Assembly (NCBI GenBank): GCA_947494645.1
Contig: CANLVO010000001.1
Location: 310,001 to 374,000 of the forward strand
Direction of reading: 5' to 3'
DNA: 64,000 nucleotides
Origin: an uncultured Litoreibacter sp.
Lineage (GTDB): Bacteria; Pseudomonadota; Alphaproteobacteria; Rhodobacterales; Rhodobacteraceae
The notes beneath the pieces were generated by a model that worked only from the letters and a program-made list of their open reading frames with translations, searched no databases and was not told the origin of the DNA. The position numbers were made by a program, and so were the translations under genes. How positions within the stretch are numbered: the stretch's first letter is position 1; each line of letters opens with the position of its first letter. This document shows, one piece after another, positions 17,651-27,048 of this stretch.

Positions 17651-18895
17651 ATGATCGGAGACCGCATCCCAACGCTGCCGCTGGCCGAGGCCCGCAAGCT
17701 GCCCTTCCACCGGCAGCCGGTTTTCCTTTTGTTTTTAATGGCTTTCGCCATGCCCATAGCCTTTGCGACCTGGGCCGCGCTGCTCAATAACTTCGTGGTC
17801 GAGGCCGCCAATTTCACCGGGGTCGAAATCGGCTGGCTGCACACCATTCGCGAAATTCCGGGCTTTCTGGCAATCGGCGTGATCTTTTTGATCATCTTTA
17901 TCCGCGAGCAGGTCTTGGGGCTGGTCTCTCTGATCCTTCTGGGCGGGGCCTCCGCGCTGACGGCCTACTTCCCCAGCTTTGGCGGGATTTTGGTGCTGAC
18001 CCTGATCTCCTCCATCGGGTTTCACTACTATGAGACGGTCAATCAGTCCTTGCAGCTGCAATGGATCGAGATCGACCGCGCCCCCCAGCTTCTGGGCTGG
18101 CTGACGGCGGCAGGGTCATTTGCCTCACTCATCGCTTATGGCGCATTGGTTTTGACGTGGAAAACCTTCGATCTGAGCTACGAGTTTGTCTACATGACCT
18201 CTGGCGGGATCACCGTGGCCATCGCGCTATTCGCCTTAGTCTTTTATCCGCAATTCGAGGCCCCCGAGCCGCAGATCAAGAAGATGGTGTTGCGCCGCCG
18301 CTACTGGCTTTACTATGCGCTGCAGTTCATCTCAGGCGCGCGGCGGCAGATCTTCATGGTGTTTGCGGCCTTCATGATGGTCGAGCATTTCAACTTCGAG
18401 GTCCACGAGGTCACCTCGCTCTTCCTGATCAACTACGTGGCCAACATGATCATTGCGCCGTTCATCGGCAAAGCCATCCACCGCTACGGCGAGCGCAACA
18501 TGCTGGTCATCGAATATACCGGACTGAGCCTTGTGTTTCTGGCCTATGGCGGCATCTATTATTTCGGCTGGGGCGTCATGGTGGGGGCTGCGCTTTACGT
18601 GCTGAACCACCTGTTTTTTTCCATGGCCTTTGCGATCAAAACCTATTTTCAAAAGATCGCCGATCCCGCCGATATCGCACCCACCGCCGCCGTGGCCTTC
18701 ACCATCAACCACATCGCGGCGGTGTTTCTGCCCGCGCTCTTGGGGTATTTGTGGATCGTGAGCCAAATCAGCGTCTTCGTGCTGGCCGCTGGCATGGCGC
18801 TTACGTCGCTGGTCCTGTCCATGCTGATCCCGCGCCACCCGGTCAAAGGTCAGGAGACGATTTTTGCCCGCGGCGCGGCCGCCCCGGCTGAGTAG
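17651..18895 (+). CDS. MFS transporter
   Basis: 414-residue polytopic membrane protein with about 11-12 hydrophobic helices and short charged loops, fitting a major facilitator permease. The first helix FLLFLMAFAMPIAFATWAAL follows a short cytoplasmic N terminus. Specificity is not visible. GGAGGCG a few bases before the ATG region supports the start. Transcribed away from the SDR gene. Confidence 0.75.
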   Translation: MIGDRIPTLPLAEARKLPFHRQPVFLLFLMAFAMPIAFATWAALLNNFVVEAANFTGVEIGWLHTIREIPGFLAIGVIFLIIFIREQVLGLVSLILLGGASALTAYFPSFGGILVLTLISSIGFHYYETVNQSLQLQWIEIDRAPQLLGWLTAAGSFASLIAYGALVLTWKTFDLSYEFVYMTSGGITVAIALFALVFYPQFEAPEPQIKKMVLRRRYWLYYALQFISGARRQIFMVFAAFMMVEHFNFEVHEVTSLFLINYVANMIIAPFIGKAIHRYGERNMLVIEYTGLSLVFLAYGGIYYFGWGVMVGAALYVLNHLFFSMAFAIKTYFQKIADPADIAPTAAVAFTINHIAAVFLPALLGYLWIVSQISVFVLAAGMALTSLVLSMLIPRHPVKGQETIFARGAAAPAE

Positions 18896-18952
18896 CAATT
18901 TCGCCCAAAGCGCCTATCTTTCAGGGTGAGCCCAAAACGAGGAGATCTCCAG

Positions 18953-19606
18953 ATGTTCGGATTTGCGTCCAAGAAAACTCAAATGGTCACCCGCGACACA
19001 GCGCTGCCCGGTCGCGCAAGCGCCATCCCCACCGCTGAGACCCACTTCGTGAACGGCCGCCCGCTGTCGCTGGACGTACCCGAGGGCCTGTCCGAGGCCA
19101 TGTTCGGCATGGGCTGCTTCTGGGGCGTGGAGCGGATGTTCTGGGGCCTTGATGGCGTCTATTCCACAATGGTGGGCTACGCCGGAGGCTTCACGCCCAA
19201 CGCCACCTATCAAGAGGTCTGCACCGGCCAGACCGGCCATAACGAGGTGGTGCGCGTGGTGTTTGACCCGGACGTGATCTCGTATGAGCAACTGCTGCAA
19301 GTGTTCTGGGAAGGCCATGACCCGACGCAAGGCATGCGCCAGGGCAATGACGCCGGGACCCAGTACCGCTCCGGCATCTATGCCTACACCGCTGAACAAA
19401 AAGCCGCCGCCGAGGCCTCGCGGCAGGCCTTTGCCCCGCGTCTTTCTGATGCAGGCTACGGCCCGATCACCACGGAGATTGTGGATGCGCCTGAGTTCTT
19501 CTTTGCCGAGGACTATCACCAGCAATATCTGGCAAAAAATCCGAACGGCTATTGCGGCATCGGCGGCACGGGCGTCAGCTGCCCCATCGGCGTGGCCACA
19601 ACCTAA
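18953..19606 (+). CDS. msrA: Peptide-methionine (S)-S-oxide reductase
   Basis: Repairs methionine-S-sulfoxide in proteins using thioredoxin. 217 residues. The catalytic Cys55 is in GMGCFWGVE; the family segments [30 protein letters not shown] and [20 protein letters not shown] all follow. C terminus GTGVSCPIG carries the likely resolving Cys. Start at 18953 is set by GAGGAG just upstream; the frame opens slightly earlier at 18926. Followed by a repeat-rich spacer. Confidence 0.96.
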   Translation: MFGFASKKTQMVTRDTALPGRASAIPTAETHFVNGRPLSLDVPEGLSEAMFGMGCFWGVERMFWGLDGVYSTMVGYAGGFTPNATYQEVCTGQTGHNEVVRVVFDPDVISYEQLLQVFWEGHDPTQGMRQGNDAGTQYRSGIYAYTAEQKAAAEASRQAFAPRLSDAGYGPITTEIVDAPEFFFAEDYHQQYLAKNPNGYCGIGGTGVSCPIGVATT

Positions 19607-19642
19607 AGGAGCGTGCCTGCCGGCCCGCGCATGATATTTGGA

Positions 19643-19715
19643 TGGGGGCTCTGCCCCCAAACCCCCGCCCACTGGGGGCTCTGCCCCCAAACCCCCGGAG
19701 TATTTTGGAAGCAAT
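19643..19715. repeat. Tandem hairpin repeat and intergenic repeat tail
   Basis: Two copies of a 25-nt unit, at 19643-19667 and 19673-19697, each holding the stem GGGGG-ctctg-CCCCC, with a period of 30 nt. The second copy runs into CCGGAGTATTTTGGAA. The CTCCGG/TATTTT tail recurs near 36845 and 40989 in this window. The hairpins may also stop transcription after msrA. Confidence 0.65.
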
Positions 19716-19779
19716 GATGGGTGTTGACGCGTCTGTGTTGCAGGCCTAGGGCAGGGGCAAATCGCCTGCGAGGATCTTC

Positions 19780-20652
19780 ATGCCGACATTCACCGCCCTG
19801 ACCACCTTGATGGGGGAAGCGCCTGCCCAGAAACTTGGCGAAGCGTTGGAAACCATGGACACCCCGCCCACCGGCGTTGGTGTGTTCGAGGTGGAAGACG
19901 GCTCCGGCCTTTGGGAGGTTGGCGGCTATTTTCTGGAAGCCCCGGACGACATCGCGCTGGCGCTTTTGGCCGCCGCACATGATGCACGCCCCTTTGCGGT
20001 CTCTGAGGTGCCTGATCAGGACTGGGTCGCCCATGTGCGCCGCGAGTTGGCCCCCGTCGAGGCGGGGCGGTTCTTTGTCTATGGCAGCCATGACGCCGAC
20101 AAGCTGCCAGACGACCGCATCTGCCTGTTGATCGAGGCCGCCATGGCTTTTGGCACCGGTCATCACGGCACCACGCAGGGCTGTTTGCTGGCGCTGGAGG
20201 ATTACATCGCGGACGGCAACACCTCGCAAAACTGCGCCGATATCGGCTGCGGCACAGCGGTTCTGGCCATGGCCGCCGCTGCAGTTTGGGGCAATGCCGT
20301 CATCGCCAGCGATATCGACGTTGTGGCTGTTGAGGTGGCGGAGGCCAATCTGGCAGCCAACGACATGTCCGGGCAGGTCACTTGCGTGGAGGCTGCCGGT
20401 TTTGACGCGCCCGCGCTGCAAAATGCCGCGCCGTATGACCTGATCTTCGCCAATATTCTGAAGCCGCCTTTGCTGGCGCTGGCGCCGGATATGGCCGAGA
20501 ACTGCGCAAAAAATGGGACCATCATCCTGTCCGGGCTACTGGTCGAGCAAGGCGCTGAGGTGCAGGCCGCCTATGAAAAGGTGGGTTTCACCCTGTCGCA
20601 AAGGCGCGACATTGGCGAATGGACTGCACTCAGAATGCAGAAAACTGCCTAA
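19780..20652 (+). CDS. prmA: Ribosomal protein L11 methyltransferase
   Basis: SAM-dependent methyltransferase that trimethylates ribosomal protein L11. 290 residues. The glycine-rich SAM motif is DIGCGTAVLAMAAAAVW, preceded by AMAFGTGHHGTTQGCL, diagnostic of PrmA, and followed by the FANILKPPLLALAP active-site segment (NILxxPL). The N-terminal L11-recognition domain is shorter and divergent but of normal alphaproteobacterial length. Confidence 0.92.
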   Translation: MPTFTALTTLMGEAPAQKLGEALETMDTPPTGVGVFEVEDGSGLWEVGGYFLEAPDDIALALLAAAHDARPFAVSEVPDQDWVAHVRRELAPVEAGRFFVYGSHDADKLPDDRICLLIEAAMAFGTGHHGTTQGCLLALEDYIADGNTSQNCADIGCGTAVLAMAAAAVWGNAVIASDIDVVAVEVAEANLAANDMSGQVTCVEAAGFDAPALQNAAPYDLIFANILKPPLLALAPDMAENCAKNGTIILSGLLVEQGAEVQAAYEKVGFTLSQRRDIGEWTALRMQKTA

Positions 20653-20658
20653 AAAATT

Positions 20659-20686
20659 AGGACAAGACCAAAAAACAGCCTATAAG
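20659..20686 (+). promoter_or_regulatory. Possible promoter of the small membrane protein gene
   Basis: AGGACA at 20659-20664, 16-bp spacer, TATAAG at 20681-20686. The -10 box is good, the -35 weak. Confidence 0.3.
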
Positions 20687-20720
20687 TATCACAAGGCATT
20701 GTTTTTGCTTGGGGTTCATT

Positions 20721-21074
20721 GTGGCTGACGCCAACAAGGAAAGATTCGACCAACGCCTCGCGGGGCTTGGTAAGAAGAACGATCCGTCGCGACGCGTTGA
20801 AAAGCGCGTGCGCGAGGATGGCCTTGTGGTGCATGTCGTCAAGTCCGACAACAAAAAGCGCGCGCTGTTTCCGATCAAGGGCATTCTGATCGCCGCCGGG
20901 CTCTTCGTGATGCTCAAGGCCTTCCTCTTTGCAGAGCTGGGTGAGGCGGAATATCTCGAGCGGGTCGACGGGCTGAAAAAAGGTGGCGCGGTGCAGGTCT
21001 CTGCGGCGTTCCTGCTTGACGCGGATCCTGCAACGCGGGCTGTGGCCACTTTCCTGAAGAATACCCTGCAATAA
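20721..21074 (+). CDS. Small single-span membrane protein, conserved hypothetical
   Basis: 117 residues beginning, from the GTG at 20721, with (M)ADANKERFDQRLAGLGKK. A charged cytoplasmic N terminus of about 50 residues is followed by one hydrophobic helix (FPIKGILIAAGLFVMLKAFL) and a short C-terminal segment. Similar small proteins occur in Rhodobacteraceae; function unknown. A TTG at 20709 is an alternative start, but the GTG gives the N terminus I recognise. Confidence 0.6.
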   Translation: MADANKERFDQRLAGLGKKNDPSRRVEKRVREDGLVVHVVKSDNKKRALFPIKGILIAAGLFVMLKAFLFAELGEAEYLERVDGLKKGGAVQVSAAFLLDADPATRAVATFLKNTLQ

Positions 21075-21102
21075 CAAGCAGCTTTCCCAAACACCGGACA
21101 TA

Positions 21103-21135
21103 AAAAAGCCGCGCAGGGAGGGGGCGCGGCTTTTC
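21103..21135. terminator. Bidirectional terminator
   Basis: AAAAAGCCGCGC (21103-21114) pairs with GCGCGGCTTTTC (21124-21135). A-run on the left and T-run on the right allow it to serve both the plus-strand gene ending at 21074 and the minus-strand DUF1127 gene ending at 21162. Confidence 0.75.
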
Positions 21136-21161
21136 TACTGTATGAGGCGTAATGCCCTCAA

Positions 21162-21353
21162 TTACATGCGAGCGATATCGCCACGGCTCAGGCCGATATC
21201 GGACAGCTCACGTGCGCTCAACGCGTTCAGGGCGTTGCGGGTCACGCGGCGGTCATTCCAAGCCAGGACGGCGCCAAAGACGCGGCCGAACAGGGAAACT
21301 GGGTTCAAACGGGCGCCCTCGGTCAGGGCACGGGAAGTATCAAAAACGGCCAT
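21162..21353 (-). CDS. DUF1127 family small protein
   Basis: 63 residues. The C-terminal half (ALNALSARELSDIGLSRGDI) is the DUF1127 motif, rich in Arg/Leu; some members of this family act as small RNA-binding or phosphate/RNA-turnover regulators in alphaproteobacteria. AGAAAGGA lies upstream of the ATG. Monocistronic, with the shared terminator behind it. Confidence 0.85.
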   Translation of the reverse strand: MAVFDTSRALTEGARLNPVSLFGRVFGAVLAWNDRRVTRNALNALSARELSDIGLSRGDIARM

Positions 21354-21688
21354 CGGGGCGTCCTTTCTTAGAGTGCTTATGTTTTAGGCGTTTTGCCTTG
21401 ATGATCCGCATGTAGGCCCCGGGAGCGTGCGGCACAATTACGATTTTTGCATGTCGCCTATGCGTCTATTGCATAGGAAAAATCGCCGACAAGTCTCTGA
21501 AAATGAATGATTAATAAGAACTATCCACATGCTCCCACCCTTGCCGCCGCGTCACCCATGCACTGAACGCATCCCGGCGGCGGCAACGCAGCCCTGAAAT
21601 CCGCCCAAACAGCCCGGCTTGGCAAATGTTCGCGTTTCGTGCTACCGCTTCTGGCAACAAGAGCAAAACAACAAGACGGCAGGGCAGC
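21354..21688. other. Divergent intergenic region between DUF1127 and ruvC
   Basis: 335 bases with no protein-like frame. It contains a nested inverted repeat at 21441-21485: outer arms CGATTTTT / AAAAATCG and inner arms CCTATGC / GCATAGG with a 7-nt loop. This could be an operator for DUF1127 or a structured RNA. A TTGTGC-17-TACATG pair on the minus strand is a weak candidate promoter for DUF1127. Confidence 0.4.
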
Positions 21689-22195
21689 ATGCGTGTGATC
21701 GGAATTGATCCCGGACTTCGAAATATGGGCTGGGGCGTAATCGATGTGATGGGCAGCAAGGTGTCGCATGTGGCCAATGGGGTCTGTGTGTCTACCGGAA
21801 CGGATCTCGCCGCGCGGCTTCTCAGCCTGCACGCCCAGCTCACCGATGTGCTCTTCACCCATAACCCGCAAGCCGCTGCCGTGGAGCAGACCTTTGTGAA
21901 CCGCGACGGCGCTGGCACCCTGAAACTTGGGCAGGCCCGCGGCATCGCCATGCTGGTGCCCGCCCAAGCCGGGCTCAATGTCGGCGAATATGCCCCCAAT
22001 GCGGTGAAAAAGACCGTCGTCGGTGTGGGCCATGCCGACAAGAAGCAGGTCGATCACATGGTGCGGATGCAACTGCCCGGCGTGCAGATCGCAGGCCCGG
22101 ACGCGGCAGATGCACTGGCCATCGCGCTCTGCCATGCGTGGCACGGCCGCGCCGCAGGGCAACTGAATGCAGCACTGCAAAGGGCAGGGGCATGA
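21689..22195 (+). CDS. ruvC: Crossover junction endodeoxyribonuclease
   Basis: Resolves Holliday junctions in concert with RuvAB. 168 residues. Catalytic acidic residues are seen in [10 protein letters not shown] (Asp7), [10 protein letters not shown] (Glu) and [16 protein letters not shown] (Asp pair). Start at 21689 gives the standard N terminus. The stop overlaps the ruvA start (ATGA). Confidence 0.96.
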   Translation: MRVIGIDPGLRNMGWGVIDVMGSKVSHVANGVCVSTGTDLAARLLSLHAQLTDVLFTHNPQAAAVEQTFVNRDGAGTLKLGQARGIAMLVPAQAGLNVGEYAPNAVKKTVVGVGHADKKQVDHMVRMQLPGVQIAGPDAADALAIALCHAWHGRAAGQLNAALQRAGA

Positions 22196-22827
22196 TCGGC
22201 AAGCTCACCGGGCGGCTGGAGCACCGCAGCACCGATCACGTGATGATCGACGTCGGCGGCATCGGCTATCTGGTCTATTGCAACGAGCGTACGCTGGCAG
22301 CCCTACCTGCCACCGGCGAAACGGTTGCGCTTTATACTGATCTTTTGGTCCGCGAGGACCTGCTGCAGCTGTTTGGCTTTACCACCTTGCTGGAAAAAGA
22401 GTGGCACAAGCTGCTGATGGGTGTTCAAGGCATCGGGGCCAAGGCCTCCATGGCGATACTTGGAGCACTCGGGCCGGACGGGGTGTCCCGCGCGATCACC
22501 TTGGGCGATTGGAACGCCATCAAGGCCGCCAAAGGGGTCGGGCCTAAGACCGCGCAGAAAGTGGTGATCGAGCTGAAAGACAAGGCCCCCGGCGTCATGG
22601 CGATGGGCGGCACGCTGGCCCAGGCCACCGGCGAGGCCGAGGTGCAGGTCATCGAGACGCCCGGCGGTGCAGACGGGGCCGCGCAGGCCGAAGCGCTCTC
22701 CGCGCTGGTCAATCTCGGCTACGCCCATGGCGACGCCGCCTCCGCCGTGGCCCGCGCCGCCGACACCGAGAGCGAAACCCCCACCCTCATCCGCGCCGCC
22801 CTGAAGCTGCTGGCCCCCAAGGATTGA
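22192..22827 (+). CDS. ruvA: Holliday junction branch migration protein RuvA
   Basis: DNA-binding tetramer that loads RuvB on Holliday junctions. 211 residues beginning [20 protein letters not shown]. Domain I OB-fold, domain II with helix-hairpin-helix pairs ([20 protein letters not shown] and [20 protein letters not shown]), an acidic linker, and C-terminal domain III that binds RuvB. Start overlaps the ruvC stop. Confidence 0.96.
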   Translation: MIGKLTGRLEHRSTDHVMIDVGGIGYLVYCNERTLAALPATGETVALYTDLLVREDLLQLFGFTTLLEKEWHKLLMGVQGIGAKASMAILGALGPDGVSRAITLGDWNAIKAAKGVGPKTAQKVVIELKDKAPGVMAMGGTLAQATGEAEVQVIETPGGADGAAQAEALSALVNLGYAHGDAASAVARAADTESETPTLIRAALKLLAPKD

Positions 22828-22845
22828 TCGGGGCATATTGACCCC

Positions 22846-23871
22846 ATGAACGAGCCTGATCCCACCCTGCGCCCCGAGCGTCGCCCGGAAGATGCCGACC
22901 GTGCCTTGCGGCCGCAGGGGCTCGATGAATTCATCGGTCAGGCAGAGGCCCGCGCCAATCTGCGCGTCTTCATCGAAAGCGCCAAGCAGCGCGGGGAGGC
23001 GATGGACCACACGCTGTTTCACGGCCCCCCTGGCCTTGGCAAAACCACGCTGGCGCAGATCATGGCCCGTGAGCTGGGGGTGAATTTCCGCATGACCTCC
23101 GGGCCGGTTTTGGCCAAGGCTGGCGATCTGGCTGCGATCCTGACCAATCTCGAACCCCGCGACGTGCTCTTTGTGGATGAAATTCACCGTCTGAACCCGG
23201 TGGTGGAGGAAATTCTCTACCCCGCCTTGGAAGATTTCGAGCTGGACCTCGTCATCGGTGAGGGCCCCGCCGCCCGCACCGTTCGCATCGAGCTACAGCC
23301 TTTCACGCTGGTGGGCGCCACAACCCGGCTGGGCCTTTTGACCACGCCCCTACGCGACCGGTTCGGCATCCCGACCCGGCTGCAATTCTACACCACCGAC
23401 GAGCTGCACGAGATTGTGCGCCGCGGCGCCCGCCTGCTGGGCGTTCAAACCGAAGATGACGGCGCACGCGAGATTGCCCGCCGCGCCCGTGGCACGCCGC
23501 GCATTGCGGGCAGGCTGTTGCGCCGTGTCGTCGATTTCGCGCTGGTCGAGGGCGACGGCACCATCACCCGTGCGCTGGCCGACAACGCGCTGACGCGTCT
23601 GGGCGTTGATCATCTGGGCCTCGACGGGGCCGACCGCCGCTACCTCAAACTCATCGCCGAGAACTACCAAGGCGGCCCAGTGGGTGTCGAAACCCTGTCT
23701 GCCGCGCTGTCTGAAAGCCGCGACGCGCTGGAGGAGGTGATCGAGCCCTACCTGCTGCAACAAGGCCTGATCCAACGCACTCCGCGCGGGCGCATGTTGG
23801 CGGCCAAAGCCTGGGCCCATCTGGGCCTCGACGCGCCGAAGACCACGACCAACGACCTGTTCGAGGGCTAG
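22846..23871 (+). CDS. ruvB: Holliday junction branch migration DNA helicase RuvB
   Basis: AAA+ motor for branch migration. 341 residues. Walker [16 protein letters not shown], Walker [21 protein letters not shown], sensor [18 protein letters not shown], and the C-terminal winged helix ([29 protein letters not shown]). Complete and canonical. Confidence 0.97.
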   Translation: MNEPDPTLRPERRPEDADRALRPQGLDEFIGQAEARANLRVFIESAKQRGEAMDHTLFHGPPGLGKTTLAQIMARELGVNFRMTSGPVLAKAGDLAAILTNLEPRDVLFVDEIHRLNPVVEEILYPALEDFELDLVIGEGPAARTVRIELQPFTLVGATTRLGLLTTPLRDRFGIPTRLQFYTTDELHEIVRRGARLLGVQTEDDGAREIARRARGTPRIAGRLLRRVVDFALVEGDGTITRALADNALTRLGVDHLGLDGADRRYLKLIAENYQGGPVGVETLSAALSESRDALEEVIEPYLLQQGLIQRTPRGRMLAAKAWAHLGLDAPKTTTNDLFEG

Positions 23872-23874
23872 CCC

Positions 23875-24726
23875 ATGCTGCGCCTGTGCCTCGCTCTGTC
23901 CCTGCTGATCACCGCCCCAGCCACAGCCGAACTCGCCCTCGGCGCGTTCAAAACCATCGAAACGCGCTTCGGCACCATCGGCGTGGTCTGGCGTCCCGAG
24001 GGGCAGGAATTCGTGCTCTGGAATGGCCAGCCCGTTGAGGGCCTCGAGACCGCCGAGATCACCATCGCGGGCGGCTACGCCACACAAGACGAACCCTTCG
24101 ACTGGGTCCTGTTCAACACCCGCCATTCTGGCAACATGTGCCCGCATGGCTATGTCTTGGCCAAGGTCTCTGCCGCCGGGGTGCAGCGCACGCAAACCTT
24201 CGGCGAGTGTCTGGGCAAGGTCCGTGACCTGCGCGTCACCCCCGGTCAGATCGCGCTTGATCTGGGCGACAGCGACATCCGCTACACCCACCAGACCTTC
24301 ACCTATACCGGCGACGCTTTCACCCAAACCGCCCACGCGGCCCCAGCCGCGTCAGGCGTGGCGGGCGCCGGGGATCAGGTCACCCGCTGGGCGGGGAAAT
24401 CCCTCTACGAGCTGTTGCTGGACCCGACCGAGGTGGCTCGCTTCTCGAGCGTCATGTCGCCCACCATGCTTGAGGACCTGCGCATGGCCTCTTTCGTGGC
24501 CAACCCCTCCCAATTGCGCGGTGACTGGTTGATCGGCAGCGGCTGTCAGCCCCATGCCTGCAACGCCGTAGCGGGGCTCTGGGCGATCCGGGTCTCTGAC
24601 GGCACGCCCTTTGGCGCGTTCCTCTACGACACCCAACCCGCCGCGATCCAAGGCGACGCGGCGCTACTCAATGACCCCGTTCTGGCGCAGGCCCTGAACA
24701 CGCTACAGGCACAGATGAACCGATGA
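23875..24726 (+). CDS. Secreted protein of unknown function in the ruv-tol operon
   Basis: 283 residues with a clear signal peptide (MLRLCLALSLLITAPATA). The mature protein has few Cys, in NMCPHGY, FGECLGK and GSGCQPHACNA, consistent with periplasmic disulfides. The C-terminal half around GSGCQPHACNAVAGLWAIRV looks like a compact domain. Not recognised as a named family. It starts 3 bp after ruvB and its TGA overlaps the next start (ATGA), so it is cotranslated in the block leading to tol-pal. A link to envelope maintenance is inference. Confidence 0.65.
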   Translation: MLRLCLALSLLITAPATAELALGAFKTIETRFGTIGVVWRPEGQEFVLWNGQPVEGLETAEITIAGGYATQDEPFDWVLFNTRHSGNMCPHGYVLAKVSAAGVQRTQTFGECLGKVRDLRVTPGQIALDLGDSDIRYTHQTFTYTGDAFTQTAHAAPAASGVAGAGDQVTRWAGKSLYELLLDPTEVARFSSVMSPTMLEDLRMASFVANPSQLRGDWLIGSGCQPHACNAVAGLWAIRVSDGTPFGAFLYDTQPAAIQGDAALLNDPVLAQALNTLQAQMNR

Positions 24727-25352
24727 CCACCAATGACCTCTCCAAGTTCTTCACCCGCTCCGACGGCACCTACCTGTTTGCCCGCTGGGGCCGCCCCATC
24801 GCCCCCGTGGCTTTCGGCGTCGAAGACAGCACAATCAGCACCCTCAAAGGCGCGATCGAGGCCGTCTGCCAGCTCGCAGGCCACACCACGCAGGACACCG
24901 ACCCCGAGCTCGGCGCGAACTTCATGGCCTTCTTTATCCGCGACTGGCAGGAGCTTCTCGACACCCCCAACCTCGACCGGCTGATCCCCGAGCTGGCCAA
25001 TTTGGTCACCCGGCTGCGCGCCGCTGACGCCAACCAATACCGCATTTTCCGCTTTGACGAGGCGGGCGGCATCAAGGCCTGTTTCATGTTCCTCAAGATG
25101 GACGCGGTCCTCTCCGACATCCCCGCCGACACGCTGTGCTTGGGCCAAGTCGTGCAATCCATGCTGCTGTGGTCCGACGAGGCCTTCCTCAATGCCTCGC
25201 CCCTCGCGCTCACGGGCAATGACGTGGCGATCCTGCGCCCCGACGTGGCCGCCATCATCCGCGCGGGCTACGCGCCCAACATGCCCGTCACCGCCGATGA
25301 CCCCAGCCACGCGCTGCGCCTTGCGGCCCGCGTCCAGATGGCCACGCAATGA
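24723..25352 (+). CDS. Conserved hypothetical protein in the ruv-tol operon
   Basis: 209 residues, no signal peptide or membrane helix, mixed alpha/beta composition. It opens MTTNDLSKFFTRSDGTYLFA. I do not recognise a domain. It overlaps both neighbours by 4 bases (ATGA at each side), so it is coupled to the secreted protein before it and to ybgC after it. Confidence 0.65.
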   Translation: MTTNDLSKFFTRSDGTYLFARWGRPIAPVAFGVEDSTISTLKGAIEAVCQLAGHTTQDTDPELGANFMAFFIRDWQELLDTPNLDRLIPELANLVTRLRAADANQYRIFRFDEAGGIKACFMFLKMDAVLSDIPADTLCLGQVVQSMLLWSDEAFLNASPLALTGNDVAILRPDVAAIIRAGYAPNMPVTADDPSHALRLAARVQMATQ

Positions 25353-25747
25353 GCCACCAATTCCCCATCCGCGTTTACTACGAAGACACCGATCTGGCGG
25401 GCATCGTCTACTACGCCAACTACCTGAAATTCATCGAACGCGCCCGCTCCGAATGGGTGCGGGAGGCGGGCATTGATCAGGTGGCCCTCAAGGCGGATCG
25501 CGGCATCGTCTTCGCGGTCCGTCAGGTCCATGCCGACTACCTCGCGCCGGCGCAGTTCGACGACCAGCTCACCGTCACCACGAGCCTCGACAAAATCACC
25601 GGGTCGCGGCTGTTTCTCACCCAATCCGTGGCCCGCGACGCCACCCAGCTCTTCACCAGTAAAATAACGCTAGTCTGCCTCGCCGCTGGCGGAAAACCCA
25701 CCCGTATCCCAGCGGATATTCGCGCAAAACTTGACCTTCACAGCTAA
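25349..25747 (+). CDS. ybgC: Tol-Pal-associated acyl-CoA thioesterase
   Basis: Hotdog-fold thioesterase of 132 residues. Motif YYEDTDLAGIVYYANYLKFIERAR contains the catalytic Asp of the YbgC/4HBT group. It hydrolyses acyl-CoA and is regularly the first gene of tol-pal operons. Start overlaps the preceding stop. Confidence 0.95.
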   Translation: MSHQFPIRVYYEDTDLAGIVYYANYLKFIERARSEWVREAGIDQVALKADRGIVFAVRQVHADYLAPAQFDDQLTVTTSLDKITGSRLFLTQSVARDATQLFTSKITLVCLAAGGKPTRIPADIRAKLDLHS

Positions 25748-25751
25748 TTTT

Positions 25752-25851
25752 TTGGTGCGTCACCAAGAATAATGGCAAAGCCGCGTCTAACGTAGTATGG
25801 TTTGGTCATAACAAGCCGCAAACAATGCGGCGCAACGAAAAGAGCGGGTTT
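25752..25851 (+). promoter_or_regulatory. ybgC-tolQ spacer with small inverted repeat
   Basis: TTGGTG (25752-25757) and CACCAA (25761-25766) form a perfect short inverted repeat. Further on TGGCAA, a 17-bp spacer and TATGGT resemble a weak promoter for tolQ. Both are tentative. Confidence 0.25.
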
Positions 25852-26547
25852 ATGGAAGCTGAGGCAATTGGCTTGGCCAGCGAGGTGGATTTTTCTCTCA
25901 CCGCGCTGTTCTGGCAGGCAACTCCAACGGTAAAAATCGTCATGCTGATGTTGATCATCGCGTCCTTCTGGGGCTGGGCGATCATCGTGCAGAAATTCAT
26001 CAACTACCGCGTCGCACGCCGTCAGGCAGAGGCCTTTGACCGCGCCTTCTGGTCAGGCGAGCCGCTGGACGAGTTGTTCGACAAGGTCGGTGCCTCCCCC
26101 ACCGGGGCGTCCGAGCGCATCTTTACCGCAGGCATGACCGAATGGCGCAGATCGCACCGCGAAGACGGCCAGCTCATTGCGGGCGCCACCTCGCGCATTG
26201 ACCGCTCCATGGATGTGGCCATCGCCAAGGAAGACGAGAAACTGAATTACGGGCTGGGCTTTCTAGCCACTGTCGGGGCCACCGCGCCCTTCATCGGGCT
26301 TTTTGGCACCGTATGGGGCATCAAACACGCGTTCGAGGAAATTGCGATTGCGCAAAACACCAACCTCGCCGTGGTCGCCCCCGGTATCGCCGAGGCGCTT
26401 GTTGCCACGGCCCTTGGCCTGCTCGCGGCTATCCCTGCGGTGATCTTTTACAACAAGCTAAGCGCCGATGCCGACCGCATCGCCTCAGGCTACGAGGCCT
26501 TCGCCGACGAGTTTTCCACCATCCTGTCACGCCAGCTGGACGCTTAG
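25852..26547 (+). CDS. tolQ: Tol-Pal system protein TolQ
   Basis: Inner-membrane proton-channel subunit, ExbB/MotA family, 231 residues. Three membrane helices: near the N terminus (KIVMLMLIIASFWGWAIIVQ), and two in the C-terminal half (LGFLATVGATAPFIGLFGTV and LVATALGLLAAIPAVIFYNK). Drives TolA with TolR during outer-membrane constriction. Start at 25852 preferred over 25825 because it yields the family length and has GAGCGGG upstream. Confidence 0.95.
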   Translation: MEAEAIGLASEVDFSLTALFWQATPTVKIVMLMLIIASFWGWAIIVQKFINYRVARRQAEAFDRAFWSGEPLDELFDKVGASPTGASERIFTAGMTEWRRSHREDGQLIAGATSRIDRSMDVAIAKEDEKLNYGLGFLATVGATAPFIGLFGTVWGIKHAFEEIAIAQNTNLAVVAPGIAEALVATALGLLAAIPAVIFYNKLSADADRIASGYEAFADEFSTILSRQLDA

Positions 26548-26550
26548 ACC

Positions 26551-27042
26551 ATGGCTGGTGGAACCATACAGGGCGCGGCCAGCGGGTCGCGTCGTGGGCG
26601 GCGTCGCAAGTCCAAAGCCCGTCCCATGTCCGAGATCAACGTGACCCCCTTCGTGGACGTCATGCTGGTGCTTTTGATCATCTTCATGGTGGCAGCCCCG
26701 CTGCTGACCGTGGGCGTCCCGCTCGAATTGCCCAAAACCGCTGCCTCCGCCCTCCCGACAGAGGAAGAAGAGCCGCTGACAATTTCCGTGCAAGCCGACG
26801 GCGCGTTGTCGATCATGAACACGGAAGTCCCACGCGCCGACTTCATCAACCGCCTGCGTGCCATCGCGGCGGAACGCACCTCCGACAAGGTGTTCCTGCG
26901 CGCCGACGGCACGGTCAGCTACGAGCAGGTGGTGCAAGTCATGGGCGCTCTGAATGGCGCAGGCTTCAGCAATATCGGGCTGGTCACCGACACGGACGGG
27001 CCCTCTTTTGACGGCACCCCAGCCGCGCCGCAAAGCGAGTAG
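26551..27042 (+). CDS. tolR: Tol-Pal system protein TolR
   Basis: ExbD-family partner of TolQ, 163 residues. One N-terminal membrane helix preceded by SEINVTPFVDVMLVLLIIFM; the Asp in this helix is the proton-carrying residue. The rest is periplasmic. The extended basic N terminus (SGSRRGRRRKSKARP) is longer than in E. coli. It follows tolQ by 3 bp. Confidence 0.95.
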   Translation: MAGGTIQGAASGSRRGRRRKSKARPMSEINVTPFVDVMLVLLIIFMVAAPLLTVGVPLELPKTAASALPTEEEEPLTISVQADGALSIMNTEVPRADFINRLRAIAAERTSDKVFLRADGTVSYEQVVQVMGALNGAGFSNIGLVTDTDGPSFDGTPAAPQSE

Positions 27043-27048
27043 CATCCC

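Noticed and set aside
19643-19697. Two GC-rich direct repeats as a CRISPR-like array
   Set aside because: Only two units with a 5-nt spacer, each a simple hairpin; no cas genes.
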